Of a DNA stretch of 64,000 bases, positions 11,885 to 23,764 are shown in pieces. A program made the translations under genes and the position numbers. This DNA comes from Castor canadensis. Lineage: Eukaryota > Chordata > Mammalia > Rodentia > Castoridae. Position 1 is the first letter of the stretch. Each line of letters starts with the position of its first letter. Location: positions 151,233,973 to 151,297,972 of the forward strand of contig NC_133389.1 of assembly GCF_047511655.1 (NCBI RefSeq). The letters are read 5' to 3'. The notes below the pieces were generated by a model, which had not been told where the DNA came from, did no database searches, and saw only the letters and a list, made by a program, of their open reading frames with translations.

Positions 11885-12775
11885 AAGGGTTTGTTATGAT
11901 ATTTACATACTTGCATATAATGTACTTTGAGCAAACTCATACCCTCTATTACAGTTTTTTAAAGTATTTAAACAGTTAATAAAACAGTTTTTAGTGGGCT
12001 TCATTATTCTCTTTTCACATTTGAATATACAATGTACAGCAAACATACTCACTTTCCATCACCCTCTCTTTTCCCCCTCCCTCCTCTTGGTTGTTCCCCC
12101 CACCAACAGTCCTCCTTTTACAATCATAATATTATTAGTTTAGTCCTAGATTCTGCATATGAGTGAAAACATGTAGTGTTGACCTCACTTATCTTGCTCA
12201 ACATGATGATTTCCAGTTCCATCCCAATTTCTTGCAAGTGACATATTTTCATTTATTTAATTTAATTTATTTATTTTTGGTATTACTGGGGTTTGGACTC
12301 GGCCTAATACTCACTAGGCAGGTGCTGTGCCACTTGAGCCACTCCACCAGCTCATTCTTCTTTATTGCTGAATATACTTATATGCACCTAATTTTCTTTA
12401 TCCATTCATTGGTTGTTGGGCACCTGGTCTGATTCCAAAGTTTGGCCATTGTGAATAGTGCTTCATTAAACATGGGGTGCAGGTATCTTCATCGTATTTT
12501 GACCTACATTCGACTTTAGATATATTTTCAGTGGTGGTATAGCTGTGTCATATGGTAGATCTACTTCTTATTTTTTTTGAGGACCCTCCATACTGTCTTC
12601 CTCAGCGGCTCACTAATTTACATTCCCACCAATAGTGTATAAGGGTTCCTTTTCCACACGCATTCTTTGGGGCATTTGTTGCTTGTTTTCTTGATGATAA
12701 CCATTCTGACTGGTAAGATGTAAAATGAATCTCTGTGTCATTTTGATTTGCATCTCCTGAGTTTTAAACATGGAT
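11885..12775 (-). mobile_element. Old L1 3' portion with SINE insertion
   Basis: The reversed L1 ORF2 end and 3' region is recognisable by ggccattgtgaatagtgctt, tcatatggtagatctac and acattcccaccaatagtgta. A tRNA-type SINE in reverse (about 12272-12352) interrupts it. Confidence 0.75.
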
Positions 12776-12932
12776 ATTCCCCAGGACCACACCTTTTTCT
12801 CTTTTTATATTTTCTCTTATCAAACTTTGTGGCTTCAATTACTACTCCTATGCCAGCGACTCTAAGATGGACATTTCTAATCTAGACCTAGACTCTTTTC
12901 TTCAAGTTTAAATCTTTTTCTTTCTTTCTTTC

Positions 12933-13243
12933 TTTCTTTTTGCAGTACTGGAGTTTGAATTCAGGGCCTCACACTTTCAGGCAGGTGCTGTACCATTCAA
13001 GCCCTTTTTGCTTTGGTTATTTTTGAGGGAGGGTCTGCCCATTAATGCCTGGACCAGCTGAACTGCTATCCTCTTATTTACATTTCCCCCCTAGCTAGGA
13101 TGACAGGCATGTGCCACCATGCCCAGTTTACATTGGTTGAGGTAAGAGTCTCTCTTTTTGCCTGGGCTAGACTCGAACCATGATCCTCTTTATCCTTGCC
13201 TCCCAAAAAGCAAAATTATAGATTTGAGCCACTGTGCGCAGTT
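12933..13243 (-). repeat. Composite SINE with ctttt-rich flank
   Basis: A (tttc)n stretch leads into a reversed tRNA-type half (ggcctcacactttcaggcag). A degraded reversed B1-like half ends in a gattcgagccactgtgc-like motif. Confidence 0.8.
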
Positions 13244-13999
13244 CAAGTTTTAATTTTACCTAGAAATTTCCTGTCAGATTTTCCCATTTGATTGTCTTTC
13301 TGGCACCTTAAACTCAATAAACTCCCAACATTAAAAAGCCTCATTCCAAATCTCCTGCCTTTGTCTCCAATTTCAGCTAATGCTACTACCCGAACATCAT
13401 TTTCACCCTAGGCCACCTTCTTCTATGTGTCCATATCCAATTAGTTTCTAAATCAGGTGGGTTCCGTGTTTCTTGTCTTCTCTCTACCCATGTTCTTCTG
13501 CTTTTGTTACCTCTATCTTGAGCTATGACAATAGCCTTGTTACTAGTCTTGCTCCAGCCTCTCAACCATACATTTTAAACATTGCAACCTGAAGAATCTC
13601 TAAGACACAGCCTTCATACTCTTTCTTAGAAGCCATCAAGATTCTCCAGTACGTATGCAACAAAGTTGCAGCTCAGTCAAATACTCAAAGCCTTTGTCTT
13701 TCTAGTTTACATATTGGTTTTTAGCTTCTTCAAGATTTTCCTCCAAACACAGTTTGCTCAGCCAAATTGGACAGTTCATAGCTTCTGATTCTGGGTCTTT
13801 GGTCTTAGTCATTGCATCTTTCTGGAATATCCTGAACCTCACCCTTTCATCTTATCCCATGTGTCCACACCTCCAAAAATATAATAATCCTACAAAAGCC
13901 TGCTTCGAAGATTTCCTCCTTCCATCCTCCATGAAGCCAGTTTTCCCTTCAATTGCAATTATTGTCTTCTTTCTACTTTGTATCTCATGCTGTAAAGTT

Positions 14000-14083
14000 C
14001 TGTTTTGCACTCCTGGGGATTGAATCCAGGTTCTTGTGCATGGCAGGCACATACTCTGTCACTGAATGACACCGTTTGCCCCT
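14000..14083 (-). repeat. ID-like SINE
   Basis: Reversed tRNA-type unit: ctggggattgaatccagg, then tggcaggcacatactctgtc. Confidence 0.75.
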
Positions 14084-14439
14084 CATGGTGTGATTCTCAA
14101 TGAGCGTGGTAGAGTTGAATGCACTTTTATCTTCATTTCTTCTGCAGGCACTTAGCCTGATGCAAAATCTGGCACCCAGCAACTACTCCATGAGTAGATA
14201 TTGAATGGATTAATGATTGAATGAAACAAGAACTTTAACTTGTATAAAATATTGAATATATACAAAATTTTATAAAATATATATATCTTGCTTTAGCAAG
14301 AAGTGTACTGAACATAATTTAAATTATTAATGATAGAGTGTCTATATTGTAAAGTATAAATACTTTGTGGCATGGGATAGTGGCATATTCTAGGTCTCCC
14401 TTTCTTTTTCTAATACAATCCATATACTATAGCATTCAT

Positions 14440-14650
14440 TCTTTTTTTTTTTTTTTTTTTTTTGGTGGGACTGGGGTTGAAGCCAGGGCTTTGAGCTTGC
14501 AAAGCAGGCACTCTACCATTTAAGCTACACCTCCAGTCTATTTTGCTCTGTTTATTTTAGAGATGGGGACCTGGAACTATTTGCCAGGCTGACCTCGAAC
14601 CACAATCCTCCTATCAGCCTCCCAAGTAGCTAGGATTACATGCATGAGTC
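14440..14650 (-). repeat. Composite SINE
   Basis: A T-run is followed by a reversed tRNA-type half (aaagcaggcactctaccatt) and a reversed B1-like half ending ggattacatgcatgagtcac. Confidence 0.85.
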
Positions 14651-14664
14651 ACGGGGGCATCCAC

Positions 14665-16075
14665 TCTTTTAAAGTGTACAATTCAGTGGTTTTTAGTACA
14701 TCCAGAGAAGTAGGCAATCATCACCACTATCTAATTTCAGAGAATTTCCATTTACCAAAAGAGAAAATCATGCCAATTAGCTGTCACTCTGTACTCCTCT
14801 CCTTCCCTCAATCTCTGACAACAAGTAATCAATCCCTGGATTTGCCTATTTCTGTCTCTATGGAGTTGCCTATTTGGGATATTTTATATGAATGTAAAGC
14901 ATGGCCTTTTGTGTCTACCTCTTTCACGTAGCAAAGTTTTCAAGGTTCAGCTATGATGTATAATATATTAAATACCTTATTCCTTTTTGTGGCTGAATAA
15001 TGTTCTATTTTATTGATGTGCCATACTTTATCAATTGATGTAAATTTGGACTGTTTCGCTTTTTGGCTATGTTGCTGCTATGAATATTCATGTGAGTGTT
15101 TTCAATTCTGTTGGGCATACACTTAGAAGTGGGATTGTTGGGTCATAAGGTCATACAGTAATTTTTATGTTCGGCTTTTTTTGGGGGAGTGAGGTTTGAA
15201 CTCAGGGCCTCATGCTTGCTAGGTAGATTCTCTACTAACTTGAGCCATGTCCCAGCCCCAGGTTTTTGAGAAACTGCCAAACCATTTTTCCAAAGTGGCA
15301 GCACCATTTTTCATTCCCACCAGCAGTGTGTGAGAACTCCAGATTTCGCATATCCTTGCCAACACTTGTTATTCCTTGCCTTTAAAAAATTATAAACACT
15401 CTGTTGGGTGTGAAGAGATATCTCACTGTGCTTTTGATTTGCACTTCCATGACTACTGATGTGAAGCAAACACCTTTTCAGGGGGTTATTAGTATTGGTA
15501 CATATTTCTTAGAGAAGTAGCTATTCAAATCCTTCCTCATTTTAAACTTGGGTGATTTGCTGGGGGCGTGTCTCAAATGGTAGAATGGTAGAGTGCCTGC
15601 CAAGTAAATGGAAGCCCTAAGTTCAAACCCCAGTATTACAGGAAAAAAAAAAGCCAACCAAACCAAAACCCAAACAACAAAAACCCAAGTGATTTGTGTT
15701 TTTATTGTTGAGTTGTAGTATTCCTTTTATATTTTGGATACTTACCTTTTATCAGAAATAAGATTTACAAACATTTTTTCCTATTCTGTACATTTTTATT
15801 TTCTCTCCCTGGAGAGTGTCCTTTTTAGGATAAAGGTTTAAGTAAAATTTTGACTAGGGATGTAGCACAGTGGTAGAATACTTACCTAGCACAACGCCCT
15901 GGGTTCAATCCCTAGCATCAAGAAATTTTTTAAAGCTTAAAATTTTGATCAACTATTACTTTCTTGCTTATGCTTTTGGTGTCACATCTAAAAAACATTT
16001 CCTAATGTAAGGTAATGAAATGTCATACCTATGTTTTCTTCTAAGTGTTTTATGATTTCACCTCTTTGACACTTT
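14665..16075 (-). mobile_element. Old L1 copy with three SINE insertions
   Basis: Reversed L1 sequence is seen as tgtacaattcagtggttttt, gtgggattgttgggtcataa, cattcccaccagcagtgtgt and ttggatacttaccttttatc. SINEs interrupt it at about 15170-15262 (-), 15555-15645 (+) and 15850-15925 (+). No ORF survives. Confidence 0.75.
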
Positions 16076-16329
16076 TTTTTTCCTAAATGTGGTGTGAGTT
16101 GTTTTTATTTTTGAGGAAGAACTTGGGACTATTTCTGTTTGAAAAAAAAAAAAAAGAGGCTTGCTATAATGTCCTAAAGTGAATTTGTCCTCAGAACCAC
16201 TAAAAAAAAGGTGAAGTCATAATTGGAATTATAAATGCATTTTACAGCAGCTGGAAAAGTGTTGTGATTTGATTGAAATAAAGCTAAAGTGTTATCCTAT
16301 GACAAGAACTGTCTCTGTCAATGTTTACA

Positions 16330-16900
16330 GAAAGGGAGTTCAATCTCAAATTGATCACTATCAAAATCCTAAGGTCCCTTTTTACATAATTGGCAAACTG
16401 ATCCTAAAGTGTATATGAAAATGTAAGGAAATGTGAACACATATAGCCTAAACAATTTTGAAAAAAACAAATTTAGAAAAATCACACTTCTCAACTTCAA
16501 AACTTACTATAAAGTTACAATAATCACATCACTGGGTACTGAGCATGAGGATAGGCACATAGATAAAAGGGATAGAACTGAGAACAGAAATAAACCAACA
16601 TTTATAGCCAGACAATTTGATAAGCATGAAGATAATTCAGTGAGGAAAAAATAGTCCTTTAATAAGTGGTGCTAAGGAATTAGGTGAATACTCACATGTG
16701 TAAGAATAAGAAATCCATTCCAGCAAGTAGTAAACACATGAAATTTGAGTAAACTTAAAAGGACAGCCAAGAAATCTTCCAACAGTTTATTAGAGAGAAT
16801 GAAGACATTTTAAAAAAAAAAGTCCACTGTCATAAATTGAGGTTTTTCAGCCAGAATATATAAGCTGAATCAAAAAAGAGAAAAAAAATTCAATAGTGTA
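16330..16900 (+). mobile_element. L1 ORF2 fragment
   Basis: The forward-strand ORF2-like stretch shows the pattern L-N-F-K-x-Y-Y-K-V-T-I-I-T-S around 16490-16530 (compare the [10 protein letters not shown] region of ORF2). It is followed by HIDKRDRTENRNKPTF, where ORF2 has the RTE...P motif. Frames are broken. Confidence 0.6.
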
Positions 16901-17099
16901 TTAACATTTTTTTCCACTCATTTGCCATACTGGCAGTGCAAATACAAATCTAAATCTTTCTAAAATGTAGAGTCTCAAGCAACAATGTACAGCTTTCTCA
17001 GTCTTCAATGCTAAGACATGTAAAAGCTTAAAGGCCAAACAATACCAAATGTATAGCCTTCAAAAACCATCTAAGGGCACTCGCTGTTTTAGATAACAT

Positions 17100-17590
17100 A
17101 CATCTGGAACACTGGTGAGTGATAAAATAACATGTATGACAGGGACTATAAAAGGGAAAACTTTGGCAGTAGCCAGCTTGCATGTTGCTGGTTTACTCTG
17201 TTAATTAAACTGACACTCTTTCTCTGTCTACATCCTGGAGAGTTCAAAGTCAACTGTGTTCACTCATCAATTCTAAAACCTGGTAATCTTCTACTCTTAT
17301 CTCTTTCTGACCACCAAAGAAGTAAATCTGTCAGCCAAGACATACAGCCTTGGAGATGTGGCACCGACACCTGGAGAACCAAGATCAGTAGCCACTTTCA
17401 ACATGTGTTTAATGATGTAGTCAAGCTGAGTCCCTGAACTCCCCTTTAGAAACGGGGTATTTTCTCTCAGAAGTGAGATGACAGAGTTTTGAGAGGTTGG
17501 CTCTCTCTGCCCTCCTCTTTAATGAATAAAAAACCTTATTTCCTTTTCTTCAAAAACTCTGCTCTTGCTATTTGTAAATTGTAAATTGGC
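17100..17590 (+). repeat. LTR-like segment
   Basis: It has a TATA-like actataaaag (about 17145), an AATAAA at 17525-17530 and a following T-rich U5-like stretch (cctcctctttaatg before it, cttcaaaaactctgctcttg after it). I cannot fix its ends or find a target duplication. It may interrupt the 3' UTR of the PTGES3 retrocopy. Confidence 0.3.
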
Positions 17591-17599
17591 ATTGAGGCC

Positions 17600-18550
17600 A
17601 GGGGACTGGCTTTCTGGTAACATGGGAGGTATTGTTTTTGAAAAATAAATTTTAATGGAACAATTCTGAAGGTAACAACAGAGGAATGGCAGGTTTTTAA
17701 AGGTTAAGCCAGTTTGTTTCAGCTACTATTGAGTCAATGTTCTACAATCTTAAAATTTAGTTATCTTTCTCTTAACTGAGGGTTTCCTATCATGTCAGTA
17801 ACTGTGTTATGAAATAATGGAGGCTTAGGTGAAATGTTCTTATTTCTCATAACTGCTTTGTCAATTGTCTACTACCTCAACAACTCCATGGACATCGGGG
17901 TAATGTTCATGCATAAGGATATTGTTTTAGCTGGCTTCAATTTGACCATACAATAGTATATTATCAACTGTTAGTGAAACTTAAAAAAAAAAAACAGGTT
18001 GAAAAATGGGTTAAAGCAGGCAAATACAGCATCTGCCTCTAGAACTATTAACTCAGGAATTTTCTCAATTATGAAATTTTACAGAAATGTTTTCTTTCTC
18101 AAAGTTCAGGTGATGACAATATTCCTTACTCCTGTAATTTTTCATCGTCATCATCTTGTGACTTATCATCTGCTTCATCTACTTCTGGGTCTACATCCTC
18201 ATCACACCATGCTGGTCATCTCAGAAAAATGATCAAAATTAGACAAGGTTTCATCAGACTCATCTTCCCAGTCTTTCCAATTACTCAAGTCCACACTGAG
18301 TCAATGACACTTTGCTCTTTCCTTTGTTAATCTAGCCTGAGACTGACCAGATTTTTCTTTTTGTAAACAATGTAAAATTGATTTATTGGTCCTTTTATGC
18401 TTGGAATAATTTGGATCAATATGGTAAAGATCAATCTCATTTAAATGTTTCAAATCACTTCCTGCAAGACAAATGAAAACAAATTTGGATTTTTCAAAAT
18501 CCATGTTAACATGTTTACGGTTTTCAACACAAAGATCTATGAAGAGATAG
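17600..18550 (-). pseudogene. PTGES3: PTGES3 (p23 co-chaperone) retrocopy, main part
   Basis: This is an intronless copy of PTGES3, the HSP90 co-chaperone p23/cytosolic prostaglandin E synthase, on the minus strand. The coding remnant runs from 18550 down to a stop at 18126-18128. It contains FKHLNEID-like and DPNYSKHKRTNKSIL motifs, SGQSQARLTKERAK, and the NWKDWEDESDE-like acidic tail region. It is dead: codons are lost in two places, a Trp codon has become TGA shortly after TKERAK, and later frames are broken. Below 18126 lies sequence that fits the long PTGES3 3' UTR; how far it extends is uncertain. The upstream end is cut by the ERV at codons corresponding to the Asp-Tyr-Val-Phe-Ile segment and continues at 24108. 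Confidence 0.9.
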
Positions 18551-18894
18551 TGTAGCAGAGAGGAGGACCAAAAGAGAAACAGTCTCTGTTCTGATAATGA
18601 GGTGGGGGAAGGGATGGCAAAGAAGAGAGATAAAATTTAAAAAATTGAAACATGAAGGAGGTCACATAGCACTGGGGGAATAAAATAGCCAATGAAGTCA
18701 CACGCAGCCATATGTGGGTTGAGCTTCAATTTTTGCTTCTGTAATCTGCTTGCAAGGATATGTAAGGGGAGACCTCTTTGTTCTCAGAGCTCAGCCTTTG
18801 AACACGAGTCCACTGAGTCTGTGCTGGCACAATAAAATGTTGCTGCCTTCTAAACTGCCTCTGTCTCCTATCTCAGTTTGAGATTCCCACAACA
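18551..18894 (+). repeat. 5' LTR of the ERV
   Basis: It starts TGTAGCAG and ends CCCACAACA. An AATAAA lies at 18831-18836. The TATA position reads atatgtaagg and looks mutated compared with the 3' LTR. The LTR starts directly after ATAG of the broken PTGES3 copy. Confidence 0.92.
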
Positions 18895-18899
18895 TTTCT

Positions 18900-18917
18900 T
18901 GGGGGATTGTCTAGTAT
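18900..18917 (+). other. Primer-binding site of the ERV
   Basis: TGGGGGATTGTCTAGTAT matches the 18-base tRNA-Pro type site at 13 positions by eye. It lies five bases after the LTR end, which is a little farther than usual. Confidence 0.65.
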
Positions 18918-21063
18918 TGTGGAGATGGTGATTTGTCACCTCCCTTGTTGCTGGGGTGCATCCCTCAGACTGCCAGGAGAATATCCCTCCAGGCACCAAC
19001 CGACAGCTTGATCTGGAAGAGGGACTCATCAGGCGAGTCAGGGTGAAGGCCTTGGATGCACAATGGAACCCAGTGAGGTACAGGAACCAACGAGGGGAGG
19101 GAAGCACTGCTCATCAGACTGCAGGCCTGCCTCAGGAGGCAGAAAGGGAGACTGGTCACCTCCCAGAAACTGCTAGTAACCGCCTTTTGTGGCGAAGCTG
19201 TGTCTCTTAGGTCCAGGGAGCAGGGCGGAAATACTGTGCTATGTGACAGTGTGTGAGACACCCCCAAGAGTTAGGGGGGTTGAGCTTTTCCCAGGAAATA
19301 GCCACAACCGAGGTTAAGGGATGGATAACAAAAATTCAGTTCTAAAGAGGGAGACTCACAAGGGAACAGATGCATCACCCACCATTCCACTGGATAGCCC
19401 TCTGGGTATAATTTAAAAGTTTTTTCTCTTTTTTTTTTCAGAGTGCACTCTAGTTTTGTGTGTGTATATATGTCAATTTGTTTAAAGAACTGGGCAAAAT
19501 TTAATTTGCTCCTGGAATTCCAAGTTCATCTTATACATGCTTAAGTTGACATTTTTTTCTGGCACACTTAATTTATAAAACTTTTATATGTGTGTGTTTA
19601 TGTGTGTAGGTGTAAGCATCTTCAAAATTGTTCTTAAACTGCTGTTATAAGATTAATGTGATATTCAAGGTGACAAAAAACCCAGGGTGTTTGTTTTAAA
19701 GATCTCTGTTACGAACTGCTTAAGCTTTTTACATATAAATATGTAATCATCTTGAGGATGGTTACTATTAAATAAATGTAAAAAAATTATTACTCTGTTC
19801 TACTGCTACTTTTAAGAAAACAGGCTTTCAAATTTATTTCAATCAGGTCTCACTAGGGTGCAGGCATTCAGGGTTTAACACTCTGGCTTAGACCAGAGGA
19901 GAAAAAAAAAAAAAGAAAAAAAGGGGGACCACAGACTGCAACAGGAATCTTAAAATTTAGGTAGTTAAAATTACCTTAACCTGTTTCATTCTGTAATAAA
20001 TAAAATCTGGGATTTAATTCTCTTTTATAATGCATGGGTCTATTAACAAATGGGCTTTCTATAAATTGTTTTTATATAAAACATAATTTTAAGATTACTT
20101 TCTGTTTTCTTTTTCCATACAAATATAAGGTTCTAAATTAAAAGGTTTTATGAGTTATTTTCAACAAGTAACAACAAGTAACATATATATATGGTATTAA
20201 GGATTTGGTCTTTAAAAATAAAAGGTCAAAAATACTTAAAAAAAAAAAAGGGATAAAGGCAAGCTCCCCTGGAGAAAATAAGCTGTCATAAAGATACAGA
20301 GTAAATTGTCATAAAAAGATGGAACTTATAAATGCGTATGTAAGGATTGGGTTGACTAAAATCCAGTTACATTAAAGGTTTTGTAAGGTCAAAATTTAAT
20401 GTACTAATATTAAACTAAAACTTGATTCTCTAAGCTCATAACAAAAAGACAATCTTAAAAATATTGTTCTTAACAACATTTACAAAAACTGTCTTAAAAA
20501 TGTTTTTTGTTTTGTCAAGATAACTGTCAGAAATTTTTGGTGCTATAGGTTTAATCCGGAAATTTATCAAAACAAGTTTATTAAAACACAGAGAAGCAGG
20601 AGACAGCTGAGCACAGGGAGTACTGCTGTACTGATATGAAGATTGAGACAGATTTACTTATGTAAAGCAAAGAGAAAAGAAAATCTCAAAAAGGAGCACT
20701 ACACTGGAGGTAAAGACCTCCAGTCTTTATTGGAGTCGACAGAGTGGAGATGTTAGTCCTACTCCTTCCATGTGGCAGGTGGAGGGAATTTTTGGCCTGG
20801 GATGGCCAGATTGGACCTGTTATTTTAGGGGGGCTCCACTGACTACAGATTGATGGGATCCTGCTGTATGTTCTGAGCCATTTGTTAATGTCAACAATCT
20901 GGGATATGATCCCTTATCAACATCTGAGCCATGACTCTTGGCCATTAGGTTTCCTAACTCCACACTTAGTCCCCATAAATATTTACCTGTGTTCTCTGGT
21001 GATTTTTGTCAGGGTTTTAACTACTAAGGTAACTTGAGTCATGTTCATTTAAGAGTTGGTTTA

Positions 21064-21446
21064 TGTTGGGGTTAACAATGAGGACAGCCATGTCAGGACC
21101 AAACTCCTTACCCCCTTGCAGATGGCTTACTAGAAACTCCCTATCCAACCCCAAAGACTGACAAAGGAACAACTGTAACCTTTATCTCCCCAGATGGATG
21201 CCAAGGACAGTTGAGCAGACAGTGACCTAACTACAACTTATCTTTCTTGGTTGCCCAGCAACAGTATCCCTTAGTGACCTTCCTGGTATTTTTCCACTAG
21301 CTCCCTATATCTAGCCCAAGCCTGTGTGTGGCAGTAGGCGCTAGCTCTCTTGCTGGGGTCCCCCTCCACAGGACTCCTGCCTGAACAATAAACCCTGTGC
21401 TGGTGTTTGAGCTGTCTGCCTTTTCTATTCCTCTTATTTTCTAACA
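21064..21446 (+). mobile_element. Solo LTR nested in the ERV (first)
   Basis: This 383-bp unit starts TGTTGGGG and ends TTCTAACA, with an AATAAA late in the element (acaataaaccctgtgc). The flanking five bases are gttta and gttca, a target duplication with one mismatch. It does not resemble the host ERV LTR. Confidence 0.75.
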
Positions 21447-21917
21447 GTTCATATAAATTTTCTAGATGACCTTATGGTTAAACAACTGTTCTCTTGGTTG
21501 ATTCTAATACAGTCGGTATCCTATATGTGTCTGTGACTGGGCTATTTGGGTTTACTAAAACTGTTCTTCCTCCCTACAACTGATACAAATCTAAGGTTTT
21601 ACTTCAAGAACAACAACTAAACTAATATGTACCTATAACCTCTATAGAGCTATGATACTATTACTGGTTCCTTATACTAAATATATTTATGTTTCTCAAG
21701 TATATTAAGCCTTCTAAAATACAACATTTAGATAAACACAGTAACAAAAAGTTAGTAGTTCTGTTAGTTGCCAAATTGTCCATCAAAATTTTAACCATTG
21801 ACTCTTTTTAAGTTTTTGTCATTATATTTCTGATCCTTCTGGGGCATTTACAATCAAGTCCATAAAAAAAAAAGACTCTAATAAGTGCTTATGTGTCAAC
21901 CAGATTAACTTTATAGA

Positions 21918-22275
21918 TGATAGGAACTGCCCCTTGCCACCATCCTGTGGCCTGAGCTGCAGCTGGTTTCACCCCTTACAGTACAAAGCCCCCTGTTCTT
22001 TATCTCCTGCCACCTTCCTTTGCTCACCCCTAGAGCTTGCTTCAGCAGCTGGTCTCATCCCTTGCAGAACAAAGCCCCACTGTCCCTTATCTCCTGCCAC
22101 CTCTTTGTCCGTCCCTAGCCCTTGCTTTCTCCCAAATGCTACTTAAGGCCAGACCGGTCGAGAAAAGCTGCTGCGCCATTTTTCTTCTTGGCCAGCCAGC
22201 CTGCTTATTAAACTTTGGACATGAGAAACCTCTTGTGAGCCTCCTTTGTGTGTGGTGTGTGGCATTTTCCTAACA
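21918..22275 (+). mobile_element. Solo LTR nested in the ERV (second)
   Basis: This 358-bp unit starts TGATAGGAAC and ends TTCCTAACA. Perfect 5-bp flanking repeats ATAGA (21913-21917 and 22276-22280) fix its ends. Its U3 holds a direct tandem repeat of about 86 bp (21960-22045 and 22046-22131, each beginning cagctggt). ATTAAA follows near 22208. It is unrelated by eye to the first solo LTR. Confidence 0.85.
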
Positions 22276-22449
22276 ATAGACATCTGCTTTATTTGGATTT
22301 TGTTTTGAATTATCCTTGTCTAAAAGCCCATTGCCTAAGGACCACTCCTTCTAAGCCTCTTTGTTGCTTAAATTTGGCCAAAATAGTCTAATTGGCACTG
22401 ACTCCCACCTGAGCTGCTCACTATCCTCCAATCCCCAACATGGGCCCCC

Positions 22450-22477
22450 AAAACAAACAAACAAACAAACAAACAAA
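22450..22477. repeat. (AAAC)n microsatellite
   Basis: Six or seven units of caaa follow an AT-poor stretch within the ERV interior. Confidence 0.9.
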
Positions 22478-22539
22478 ATCCAGGAAAGAGCAAATTCTCA
22501 TGATGAAAAAAGAAAATGACCAATTAAGAAAGATCTTCA

Positions 22540-22629
22540 GTCTATGGCCATACCACTCTAAATGTGCCCAGTCTCATCTGGTCTCAGAAACTAAGCAGGG
22601 TTGGCCTGATTAGTACTTGGATGGGAGAC
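22540..22629 (+). pseudogene. 5S rRNA pseudogene, 3'-truncated
   Basis: The first 90 of about 121 bases of 5S rRNA are recognisable: a variant of the gtctacggccatacc start, then ctaagcagggt (box A of the internal promoter), then ttagtacttggatgggagac (most of box C). There are several substitutions, and the last 30 bases are missing. It sits inside the ERV interior, flanked by near-identical atcttca segments (about 22532-22540 and 22630-22640), which suggests retroposition. Confidence 0.92.
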
Positions 22630-23754
22630 AAATCTTCAAAAGAGACTGCTTAGAGACAAACAGTTTGGAGACAAGAGGGGAATGCTGTCAAAGTTCAAAT
22701 GGGGTCACTCATGCCAGACCTCTCAAAAATAACCGAGGCCGAGAGGATTGAGGAAGTGGTTCTTATACGCGTGTGGGCACCTGGCATTAAAGCCCTTCCA
22801 GACACAAACTCATATTTTTAGACAGGGTCTTCTACTTAAAGACAAATGACTATTTTTACTGGCTCTAAATATGTCCTTTGATACTTAAAGACAGTAGTTT
22901 TAACTTCTTTAAACAATAAGTTTTCTTAGACATATATACTGATACTATGCTGTTGCCATGGTAATTCTAATCAGTTTAAAAAATATATAGTCTGGGTAAA
23001 AAAATAAAATGTCCAACCATTAAAACCGCATTAAAGAGGCCCTTTTGTTGTTATCTTGTCTATCCCCACTACAGTTAAAATAACAAAAATTGCTTCCTGG
23101 ATCTACCACAGCCAAGTAAAGACAGCCTCTCCCAAGTGAGAGTGTGTTCCTGACTCAGCCTCACCATCCAAGATCACCCTCCAGAACACCTGCACCCTTC
23201 CTCGGCAAGACTCTACTTCCCAAGAGACAAAAGAGGACCAGGAGCAACAGGACAACAGCTCTGCTCTAGTCACTCTGAAAGCTGACTAGTCTACACACAG
23301 AGGAAGTTCAAATATGGGAGGCACCCCTGTGCTCTCCTCTACACTTGGGACTCTTACCTTTTGGGTTAGCCCTTCAAGGTTTTTCCCATGTACTGAATGT
23401 TATAAGAGAGCCTTTGTTGAGACCACTGCACAGCCATACTTTCCATCATGCACCCACCAACAGGTCAGATGTTAAATCGGCTCATATACCTCCAGGTTAA
23501 TGAGGTGACTGGTAAGTGATACTAAAAGTCCCAGAGTAAAGAAAACAATACAGGCTACATTTGTCATAAAAAGTGGGGCAATGGGTCTTATCTTGGGAGC
23601 ATATTTGATGTTACCCTGCCTGGTCCCCCTGATATTGCAGTCTATCAGGATTATTATGGAGGCAGCTATAAAAAAAAAAAGCTTAATGATGCTATAAAAA
23701 TACAAATCTCTAGATCAAGATGATGCTCTTTGACCCTAGGTGAGTCCAAGCATC

Positions 23755-23764
23755 AAAGGGGGAA
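23755..23764 (+). other. Polypurine tract of the ERV
   Basis: AAAGGGGGAA sits immediately before the TG of the 3' LTR. This is the standard plus-strand primer position and is close to the gammaretrovirus form. Confidence 0.85.

Noticed and set aside
22540-22629. Functional 5S rRNA gene
   Set aside because: Several substitutions and loss of the last 30 bases, with no terminator T-run, make it a pseudogene.
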